Shown here: positions 1 to 4,671 of the stretch, in pieces
Numbering within the stretch: the first letter of the stretch is position 1
Layout of the letters: every line of letters begins with the position of its first letter
From: an uncultured Oscillospiraceae bacterium
GTDB taxonomy: Bacteria; Bacillota; Clostridia; Oscillospirales; Acutalibacteraceae
Assembly (NCBI GenBank): GCA_900550095.1
Contig: URRG01000089.1
Coordinates: 1 to 8,146 of the forward strand
Length of the DNA stretch: 8,146 nucleotides
Direction: 5' to 3'
The notes under the pieces: model-generated
Database searches by the model: none
What the model was told of the DNA's origin: nothing
What the model saw: the letters and a program-made list of their open reading frames with translations, nothing else
Program-made: the position numbers and the translations under genes

Positions 1-1625
1 TGCATGCGGGCGGAAAATTCGGCGGCGGCGGCTACAAGGTCTCCGGCGGCCTCCACGGCGTGGGCGCGTCCGTGGTAAACGCTCTTTCAGAATATCTGGA
101 GGTGGAAGTGCAGAACGGCGGCCGGCTTTATTACCAGCGCTTCGAGCGGGGAAATGCGGTCACGGAGCTGATCGACAAGGGCCCCACCGAGGGGCACGGC
201 ACCGCTGTGCGCTTCAAGGCGGATCCGGAGATTTTCAAAGAGAGCACCGTTTACGAATACGCCACCCTGCAGACCCGCCTGCGGGAGCAGGCCTTCCTCA
301 ATGCGGGCGTGCACATCTGCCTGACGGATCTCCGCACCGAGGACGGCCAGAGCGACAGCTTCTGCTACCATGGGGGCATCTCCTCCTTCGTGGAGTACAT
401 CAACAAAAAGAAGGCGGTGGAGGTCATCCACCCCGATATCATCCATTTTTCCGGCGTGGCGGCGGACAATAACTCCACGGCGGAGATCGCCATGCAGTAT
501 ACGGATTCTTACAACGAGCTGATGCTCAGCTTCGCCAACAATATCCACACAGTGGACGGCGGCACCCACGAGGAGGGCTTTAAAAGGGCCCTTACCCGCA
601 TCATGAACGATTACGCCCGCAAATACAATATCCTCAAGGAAAACGACAAGAACCTTTCCGGCGACGACGTGCGGGAGGGCCTGACGGTGGTCATCAGCGT
701 CAAGGTGAAGGACGCCCAGTTTGAAAGCCAGACAAAGGGCAAGCTGGGCAACACGGAGATCGCTTCCCTGGTGAACAGCCTGGTGGGCGAAAAGCTCTCC
801 GTCTACCTGGAGGAAAACCCTGCCGTGGCAAGGGCTATTTTCGACAAGGCCCTGGCGGCCTCCCGGGCAAGGGAAGCGGCCAGAAAGGCCAGGGAGCTGG
901 TGCGCCGGAAATCCGCCCTGGAAAACGCCGCTCTGCCCGGCAAGCTGGCGGACTGCCAGAGCCGCAACCCCGACGAGACGGAGATCTACATCGTGGAGGG
1001 CGATTCCGCAGGAGGCTCCGCCAAGGGCGGGCGGGACCGGAAATTCCAGGCTATCCTCCCCCTTTGGGGCAAGATGCTCAACGTGGAAAAGGCCCGGCTG
1101 GATAAGGTGTACGGCAATGAAAAGCTCATGCCGGTGGTCACGGCCCTGGGCTGCGGCATCGGCGAGGAATTCGACCTGACAAAGCTCCGCTACGGGAAAA
1201 TCATCATCATGGCCGATGCGGACGTGGACGGCTCCCATATCCGCACCCTTCTCCTCACCTTCTTCTACCGCTTTATGAAGCCCCTGGTGGAGGAGGGCCA
1301 CGTGTTCCTGGCCCAGCCTCCCCTTTACAGGATCACCAAGAGCGGCAGGCACCATTACGCCTATTCGGATCAGGAGCGGGATAAGCTGATGGATCAGTTC
1401 GGCTCCGGCTACGAGATCCAGCGCTACAAGGGCCTGGGCGAAATGGACTCCGAACAGCTTTGGGAGACCACTATGAACCCGGAGACCCGCATCATGCTGC
1501 AGGTGGAAGTGGAGGATGCCGCAGCGGCGGACGAGGCTCTGACTGTCCTCATGGGCGACAAGGTGGAGCCCCGGCGGGATTTCATCGAGAAAAACGCCCG
1601 CTACGTGCAGAATCTGGATATCTGA
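1..1625 (+). CDS. gyrB: DNA gyrase subunit B, 5'-truncated by the window edge
   Basis: ATPase and TOPRIM subunit of DNA gyrase, which pairs with GyrA to introduce negative supercoils using ATP. The reading frame is open from the first base (first full codon at 3, residues HAGGKFGGGGYKVSGG) to the TGA at 1623-1625, giving 540 codons. The first residue aligns near residue 99 of the E. coli protein, so about 98 residues, including the catalytic Glu and the first ATP-site motifs, lie upstream. Visible in order: the GGLHGVG ATP-lid motif (45-65), the QTK transducer loop (729-737), the TOPRIM EGDSAGG motif with its Glu at 996-998, the metal-binding DADVD triad (codons 1215, 1221, 1227), PLWGKMLNVEKA, and the family C-terminus ending NLDI. 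The E. coli-type insert is absent, as in Gram-positive GyrB. The GTG at 60 is internal, not a start. No frameshift or missing motif is seen. A parE paralogue is the only alternative; proximity to gyrA argues for gyrB. Confidence 0.98.
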   Translation, partial: HAGGKFGGGGYKVSGGLHGVGASVVNALSEYLEVEVQNGGRLYYQRFERGNAVTELIDKGPTEGHGTAVRFKADPEIFKESTVYEYATLQTRLREQAFLNAGVHICLTDLRTEDGQSDSFCYHGGISSFVEYINKKKAVEVIHPDIIHFSGVAADNNSTAEIAMQYTDSYNELMLSFANNIHTVDGGTHEEGFKRALTRIMNDYARKYNILKENDKNLSGDDVREGLTVVISVKVKDAQFESQTKGKLGNTEIASLVNSLVGEKLSVYLEENPAVARAIFDKALAASRAREAARKARELVRRKSALENAALPGKLADCQSRNPDETEIYIVEGDSAGGSAKGGRDRKFQAILPLWGKMLNVEKARLDKVYGNEKLMPVVTALGCGIGEEFDLTKLRYGKIIIMADADVDGSHIRTLLLTFFYRFMKPLVEEGHVFLAQPPLYRITKSGRHHYAYSDQERDKLMDQFGSGYEIQRYKGLGEMDSEQLWETTMNPETRIMLQVEVEDAAAADEALTVLMGDKVEPRRDFIEKNARYVQNLDI

Positions 1626-1630
1626 TATGC

Positions 1631-1719
1631 GAGCCGTGAGAGGTATGAGAGGTATAAGGGTTATAAGACCCATGCGGGCTGTGAGAGCTATAGGGCTATA
1701 CGGGTCATATGGGAAATAC
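1631..1719. repeat. Degenerate 9-base tandem repeat just after gyrB
   Basis: From six bases after the gyrB stop, the sequence can be cut into 9-base units: GAGCCGTGA, GAGGTATGA, GAGGTATAA, GGGTTATAA, GACCCATGC, GGGCTGTGA, then GAGCTATA (8 bases) and GGGCTATAC, GGGTCATAT, GGGAAATAC. The rough consensus is GRGYTATRA. Neighbouring units differ by one to four bases, as expected from old slippage or duplication. The array does not extend the gyrB frame and has frequent stop codons, so it is noncoding. Its function is unknown. Confidence 0.6.
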
Positions 1720-1745
1720 AGAATGCCCGGTTGACAAGCTGCCCG

Positions 1746-1787
1746 GCGGCAGGCGCCGCAGTTTCATCATTTCGCGCCGGAGGGCGC
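1746..1787 (+). other. Pair of short GC-rich hairpins downstream of gyrB
   Basis: Two perfect 5-bp stems lie in the spacer. The first pairs GCGGC (1746-1750) with GCCGC (1755-1759) around AGGC, and is followed by the modestly T-rich AGTTTCATCATTT. The second pairs GCGCC (1774-1778) with GGCGC (1783-1787) around GGAG. The first might act as a weak intrinsic terminator of gyrB transcripts, but its T-run is poor. The second has no T-run. Either could equally be an mRNA-end or processing structure. Confidence 0.3.
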
Positions 1788-1809
1788 CGACTGTATATAC
1801 GGCGCATGT

Positions 1810-1861
1810 CTGAATATGTTGAACATGTTTGAGTATCCTGAGTATGCCTGCTGTCAGACAG
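1810..1861. repeat. Short TGARTATG repeats followed by an 11-base palindrome
   Basis: Four units follow one another: CTGAATATG (1810-1818), TTGAACATG (1819-1827), TTTGAGTATC (1828-1837) and CTGAGTATG (1838-1846). Immediately after comes CTGTCAGACAG (1851-1861), whose two 5-base arms are perfect inverted copies around one central A. The palindrome sits just upstream of an AT-rich TATATT (1868-1873) that could be a -10 element for the following gene, although no convincing -35 is present. An operator role is possible but is supported only by position and symmetry. Confidence 0.4.
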
Positions 1862-1884
1862 GCTCCATATATTAAAACTAACCT

Positions 1885-1890
1885 AAGGAG
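1885..1890 (+). promoter_or_regulatory. Ribosome binding site that fixes the start at 1898
   Basis: AAGGAG lies 7 bases before the ATG at 1898. The frame is also open upstream to an in-frame candidate start at 1829, but that position lies inside the TGARTATG repeat and lacks a comparable site, so 1898 is preferred. Confidence 0.75.
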
Positions 1891-1897
1891 AAATGCC

Positions 1898-2716
1898 ATG
1901 AAAACGCATACCACCGAATGGAAATCAGGGGAAGATACCCCTCCCCGACCGTGGTTCCGGTTCTGTGACGGAGGCCGGAAGGCCCGCGGGGAAACCGGAC
2001 GAACGGAACAAGCGGGGCAAACGGAAGAAGAGGGAAATCCCGGGGCTTCCGGGGAAGACTGGATGCTCTCGGAAGCGGCCGAAGAGGAGCTGGAGGGATC
2101 GGAAGAAGAAACGGAAGAAGAGCCTGTGGAATGGGACGGCAGTGAGGCTCGGTTGGTCCTTGAGGACGACGCGGCCGAATACGAATCCCCTCAGACGGGC
2201 GTACGGCTTTCCTGCGATCTGAAGGAAAAGGAATTTTTCGATGCCCTGCGCCGGTTCCCGTTTACCAAGCGGGCCGGGAAGCGGGCCTTGATCGAAGCGG
2301 CGTTTCTGCTTCTGGCTTCTGGTTTGTTTTTTTATCAGTATTTTGGGATGAAAACGGGGCAGGCTGTGTTTTTTGCCGTGGCATGTATCATTCTGGCGGC
2401 TGTTGTCCTGTTTGCGCCCTGGCTGGGCCGCAGACGTATGGCGGCCCGCATGGAAAAGGATCCCAGGAAGTCCCATGTAGAGCTGGAAATCTACCCCGAT
2501 TCCATCGATGTGGGGAGCGGGGAAGGCCGGTGGGAAATCCCCCTGGACGGCTCCTGCGAGATGGAGGAGTATAAAAATCTGCTTCTTCTCTTCCCAAGGG
2601 GAAGAAACGCCATGGTGATCCTTCCGCTGCGGTGCATAGAACCCTCTGTGCTGCCGGAAATCCAGGGAATGCTGCTTTCCGGCACCAGCAAGCGCGAAAC
2701 GGAGGAAGGGGTGTAA
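1898..2716 (+). CDS. YcxB-like two-helix membrane protein with long acidic N-terminus (first of three)
   Basis: Membrane protein of 272 residues with no assignable biochemical role. Residues 1-105 are polar and strongly acidic (runs such as EEELEGSEEETEEEP) and probably disordered and cytoplasmic. A short segment (VRLSCDLKEKEFFDALRR) then leads to two hydrophobic helices at about 130-148 and 156-175, separated by a tight GMKTGQ turn. The C-terminal cytoplasmic part is beta-rich: VELEIYPDSIDVG, then MEEYKNLLLLFPRG, then LPLRCIEPSVLPEIQGML at about 242-259. This order (N-terminal motif, helix hairpin, beta-rich tail, hydrophobic-Pro-x-[KR] motif, final helix) is that of the YcxB-like family, whose function is not established. 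This copy is the most diverged: LPLR replaces LPKR, and the N-terminal LxxEDY motif is degraded. The start is chosen for its ribosome site. It lies 272 bases after gyrB and 284 before the next paralogue. I am confident it is a gene, less so of the family. Confidence 0.7.
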   Translation: MKTHTTEWKSGEDTPPRPWFRFCDGGRKARGETGRTEQAGQTEEEGNPGASGEDWMLSEAAEEELEGSEEETEEEPVEWDGSEARLVLEDDAAEYESPQTGVRLSCDLKEKEFFDALRRFPFTKRAGKRALIEAAFLLLASGLFFYQYFGMKTGQAVFFAVACIILAAVVLFAPWLGRRRMAARMEKDPRKSHVELEIYPDSIDVGSGEGRWEIPLDGSCEMEEYKNLLLLFPRGRNAMVILPLRCIEPSVLPEIQGMLLSGTSKRETEEGV

Positions 2717-2764
2717 TGGGCTGCAAGGGTCTGTAAAAACGGCGCCCCCGCAGGAAAAGGCCTT

Positions 2765-2809
2765 GGGCCCGCATATGCGTGGCCCCCTGTGCTCCCTGTA
2801 TGCTTTTTT
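2765..2809 (+). terminator. Possible terminator: bulged GC hairpin with distal T-run
   Basis: GGGCC (2765-2769) pairs with GGCCC (2781-2785). The interior CGC/GCG continues the stem around an ATAT loop, with one bulged T. A run of six T is present but starts about 18 bases after the stem (2804-2809), farther than in a typical intrinsic terminator. It is placed 49 bases after the stop of the first membrane-protein gene. The interior is itself the palindrome CGCATATGCG. A terminator is plausible but not certain. Confidence 0.35.
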
Positions 2810-2870
2810 GTCTCTTTTAGCGTTGAATGTGTTTTAATTTGTTTTTGCGTTATGCACTATGCATTTTATG
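2804..2870 (+). promoter_or_regulatory. AT-rich island, possible promoter for the second membrane-protein gene
   Basis: This is the most T-rich stretch in an otherwise GC-rich window. TTGTCT (2808-2813) and TTTAAT (2833-2838) resemble -35 and -10 boxes, but the 19-base spacing is long. TTGAAT (2823-2828) and TTGCGT (2845-2850) offer other weak -35 boxes without a good partner. The end of the island contains the near-repeats TTATGCAC, CTATGCAT and TTATGCGT. Promoter activity is inferred from base composition and location only. Confidence 0.25.
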
Positions 2871-3000
2871 CGTGCGCAGGCGTTTGGAAGATTGAAGGGC
2901 CCGGCAGGCGCGAAAGGCGTCCGGCTGTGTGAAGCTTTGAAGCTGTGGAATCAGGTACTGCATATGGGCGAAGGCCGGGGCGGAAAAGGAGTGAACGGCA

Positions 3001-3561
3001 ATGCATGGATATTATGAAGGGGAGGCCGCCGTGACGGCGGAATTTACCCTGGGACCGGAGGATTACGCCAAAGCGCGGCTTTTGGCGGAAAGGCAGATGA
3101 AGCCCGTTACGCGTCCTTGGGTCCGGGCGGGGATGCTTCTCACCGCCTCCCTGCTGTTCCTGGCGATCCTTCCCTATTACAGCGTCCGCTACGGGAGCGT
3201 ATGGGCGCCCATTTTTCTGTTCCTTTTGTTTCTGGCCTCCGCTCTGTGGGCGGGCCTTCGCCTGCCGAAGCTGGAGGAAGCGGGCCTTGCCCGGGCGTAT
3301 GCGACGGACCGGCTCCTGCTGCTGAAAACCACCGTTTCCCTTTACCGGGATACCTTTACGGCGGAAAACGAATACCAGACCTTTGAGGAAAACTGGGTGG
3401 ATTACGTCCGCTGTTTTGAGAGCCGGGAGTATATCGTAGCCGTGGGCGGAAAAAACCTCCCTTTTTTGGTCATGAAAAAGGAACAGATGACCGGGGAGCA
3501 GAGAGAGAAAGCCTCCCGCTGTGTGGAAAATTACTTTGCAGGCCGGTATAAGAAGGTATGA
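3001..3561 (+). CDS. YcxB-like two-helix membrane protein (second of three)
   Basis: Membrane protein of 186 residues, biochemical role unknown. An AAAGGAG ribosome site (2985-2991) lies 9 bases before the ATG. After a short lead comes VTAEFTLGPEDYAKARLLAE (11-30), matching the N-terminal strand and LxxEDY motif of YcxB-like proteins. Two hydrophobic helices follow at about 43-62 and 67-86, joined by a very short loop (SVRYGS). The soluble C-terminal part has TVSLYRDTFTAENEYQTF (111-128), WVDYVRCFESREYIVAV (132-148) and NLPFLVMKKEQMTGEQ (152-167), corresponding to the family's substrate-unknown beta domain and its hydrophobic-x-x-K[KR] motif with final helix. It lacks the long charged N-terminus of its neighbours. 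Spacers of 284 and 471 bases separate it from the first and third copies, so it may be transcribed on its own. Homology to the third copy is clearer than to the first. Confidence 0.78.
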   Translation: MHGYYEGEAAVTAEFTLGPEDYAKARLLAERQMKPVTRPWVRAGMLLTASLLFLAILPYYSVRYGSVWAPIFLFLLFLASALWAGLRLPKLEEAGLARAYATDRLLLLKTTVSLYRDTFTAENEYQTFEENWVDYVRCFESREYIVAVGGKNLPFLVMKKEQMTGEQREKASRCVENYFAGRYKKV

Positions 3562-3621
3562 GGCAAATGCGGGGCTTTCGGCCTCCTGCCTGAAGCAGGG
3601 CGCTGAGGATGCCCCCATGTC

Positions 3622-3645
3622 CGGCGTTTTGGCGCCGCGCTTTTT
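3622..3645 (+). terminator. Candidate intrinsic terminator after the second membrane-protein gene
   Basis: CGGCG (3622-3626) pairs with CGCCG (3633-3637) around the loop TTTTGG. After CGC comes a run of five T (3641-3645). The stem is short and the T-run is offset by three bases, so strength is uncertain. The position, about 60 bases after the stop at 3561, fits a gene end. Confidence 0.4.
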
Positions 3646-3693
3646 GGAGCGTCCGCAGTTACGGCCTGTATTCCGCAGGTTTTTGAGTTTTGG

Positions 3694-3730
3694 GCTTTCA
3701 AGCTTTCAGGCTGTTTCGGCCTGTTTCAGG
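3694..3730. repeat. Tandem micro-repeats of GCTTTCA / CTGTTTC type
   Basis: Two 8-base copies, GCTTTCAA (3694-3701) and GCTTTCAG (3702-3709), are followed directly by two 10-base copies, GCTGTTTCGG (3710-3719) and CCTGTTTCAG (3720-3729). All four share a TTTCRG-like core. The pattern looks like local duplication followed by divergence; no coding role is seen. Confidence 0.55.
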
Positions 3731-3856
3731 GATCGGAAGAAGCCCTGCGGGGGCTGGCGCGCCGGGGGAAAACCGCGGCATGCAGCGTATGTGCCGCATA
3801 GACCGCGTTTCTGTATCGTATAGGCAGCACAGCGTTTGCGGCTAAGATTTGCTGCA

Positions 3857-3945
3857 TGCTTTATGCTCGTGTGCTTATATGCTTATATGCTTGTATACTC
3901 GCATGCTTGTTCTGTTTCGCGTGCTTGTACGTGTGTATATGCGTA
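3857..3945. repeat. Degenerate 8-base tandem array, consensus TGCTTRTA
   Basis: Units in register include TGCTTTA (3857), TGCTCGTG (3864), TGCTTATA (3872 and 3880, identical), TGCTTGTA (3888), TACTCGCA (3896), TGCTTGTT (3904), then after a short disruption TGCTTGTA (3922), CGTGTGTA (3930) and TATGCGTA (3938). The array grades into the alternating purine-pyrimidine tract downstream. The units are too short and too regularly contiguous to be a CRISPR array. Function unknown. Confidence 0.6.
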
Positions 3946-3968
3946 TATGTGCGTATATTGCGTATATA
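3926..3968. other. Long alternating purine-pyrimidine tract (Z-DNA-prone)
   Basis: Bases 3926-3958 alternate strictly between pyrimidine and purine for 33 positions, with a single phase break at 3958/3959, and the alternation then continues to 3968. It includes three copies of GCGTATAT (from 3941, 3951 and 3960). Such tracts are known to adopt left-handed or unpaired structures under negative supercoiling. It ends about 65 bases before the start of the gene that is joined to gyrA. A regulatory role is inference. Confidence 0.6.
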
Positions 3969-4018
3969 AAGACGCCGTTCGGGCGGCGGAGGATCAAGGA
4001 AGAGTCATAGGACGGAGA

Positions 4019-4027
4019 GGAAGGTGA
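4019..4027 (+). promoter_or_regulatory. Ribosome binding site that favours the start at 4033
   Basis: GGAAGGTGA ends 5 bases before the ATG at 4033, a normal distance. The alternative GTG start at 4024 would overlap this element and leave only a few bases after the upstream GAGAGGA, so it is less likely. Confidence 0.6.
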
Positions 4028-4032
4028 GGCGG

Positions 4033-4671
4033 ATGGCCGGAAAACAGGACGCGTCCCGGCGGGCGGAAGAACCGCGGGAAGAGGAGAAGGGCCTCCCCCG
4101 GGAGAAGGCGGAAGAGTCTCTCCCGTGCAGGGAAGTGACGGCCAGCTTCCTTCTCACGAAGGAGGATTACGCGGAATATTGTGTGGCTGCGGTGAACAGG
4201 CGCATTACGGTGCGGGAAAAAATGGCGATCCGGCTTTTGGGGCTTCTGGCGGTGCTGTGCGGGTTCCTGTTCGCCTGGCTGTGGAAGGGAAACGGCTGGG
4301 TCTTCGGGTGGACGGCCTGCCTGGAGCTGATCGGCCTGGTGATGCTGATCTGGTACGACTGGATCCTCCCCACCTATGTGCGGGCCTCCGCCTGCGGGTA
4401 TATGGACCGCCACCGGGAGGAGCTCACCTCCCGCACGTTTATATTCACCCCCTCCGGTTTTTCGTATACGAGCGGAGGCTGTTCCATGGAGCTCCCCTAC
4501 GGCATGCTGTATGGGGCTTTTGAAAACAGCCGGGTGTTTATTTTCTATATGGGCGCGGAGCGTTCCGTCTACCTGCCGAAACGGGCGGTGCCGGAAGAGG
4601 ACTGCAGGGAGATCCGCGCCATGCTGGAGAAGGCCCTGCAGGAAAAATTCGATCAGGAGGGTGCCCGATAA
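4033..4671 (+). CDS. YcxB-like two-helix membrane protein abutting gyrA (third of three)
   Basis: Membrane protein of 212 residues and the best family match of the three; biochemical role unknown. Residues 1-35 are highly charged. The family motif ASFLLTKEDYAEY follows at 37-49. Two hydrophobic helices lie at about 65-83 and 90-112, with a short KGNGW turn between them. The C-terminal cytoplasmic domain contains RTFIFTPSGFSYTSGGCSME (134-153), YGMLYGAFENSRVFIFYMG (156-174), the characteristic VYLPKRAVPEED (179-190) and a closing amphipathic helix (REIRAMLEKALQEKF). The expected topology is a helix hairpin with both ends in the cytoplasm. Its TAA stop ends at 4671 and gyrA begins at 4672; the gyrA ribosome site lies inside this gene, so the two are almost certainly co-transcribed and probably translationally coupled. 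An alternative GTG start at 4024 would add three residues. The spacer upstream may contain its promoter. Confidence 0.85.
   Translation: MAGKQDASRRAEEPREEEKGLPREKAEESLPCREVTASFLLTKEDYAEYCVAAVNRRITVREKMAIRLLGLLAVLCGFLFAWLWKGNGWVFGWTACLELIGLVMLIWYDWILPTYVRASACGYMDRHREELTSRTFIFTPSGFSYTSGGCSMELPYGMLYGAFENSRVFIFYMGAERSVYLPKRAVPEEDCREIRAMLEKALQEKFDQEGAR
4655..4663 (+). promoter_or_regulatory. gyrA ribosome binding site inside the preceding gene
   Basis: AGGAGGGTG overlaps the last codons of the upstream membrane-protein gene and ends 8 bases before the ATG at 4672. That spacing selects 4672 over the second in-frame ATG at 4681. The placement means ribosomes finishing the upstream gene clear or reuse the site. 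Confidence 0.8.

Larger units (their letters stand above)
3562..4032. other. 471-base noncoding spacer between the second and third membrane-protein genes
   Basis: I find no convincing gene here; the short open frames have no ribosome site and are low-complexity. In order it holds a CCTGC/GCAGG hairpin (3585-3599), a terminator-like hairpin with T5 (3622-3645), GCTTTCA-type repeats (3694-3730), an inverted repeat GCGGCA/TGCCGC (3775-3780 and 3792-3797, 11-base loop), an 8-base-period array (3857-3945) overlapping an alternating purine-pyrimidine tract (3926-3968), and the ribosome site of the next gene. No strong -35/-10 pair was found. TATATA at 3963-3968 is a possible -10 without a good -35. 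Confidence 0.6.

Noticed and set aside
60..62. GTG as the gyrB start
   Set aside because: The frame is open upstream and encodes the conserved HAGGKF...GGLHGVG ATP-site motif, so the gene begins before the window.
87..1673. 528-residue open frame on the - strand opposite gyrB
   Set aside because: Same artefact: antisense of a highly conserved GC-rich gene, no ribosome site of note, no family resemblance.
1731..1736. Perfect TTGACA as a -35 promoter box
   Set aside because: No acceptable -10 at 16-19 bases; the downstream sequence there is GC-rich hairpin DNA.
3521..3823. 100-residue frame running from inside the second membrane-protein gene into the spacer
   Set aside because: No ribosome site, overlaps a better-supported gene, no domain-like pattern.
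3857..3945. CRISPR array
   Set aside because: The repeats are 8 bases, directly contiguous and degenerate, with no spacers and no cas genes nearby.
3836..4027. 63-residue frame in the repeat-rich spacer
   Set aside because: It encodes Tyr/Val/Cys repeats produced by the TGCTTATA-type array; no independent support.
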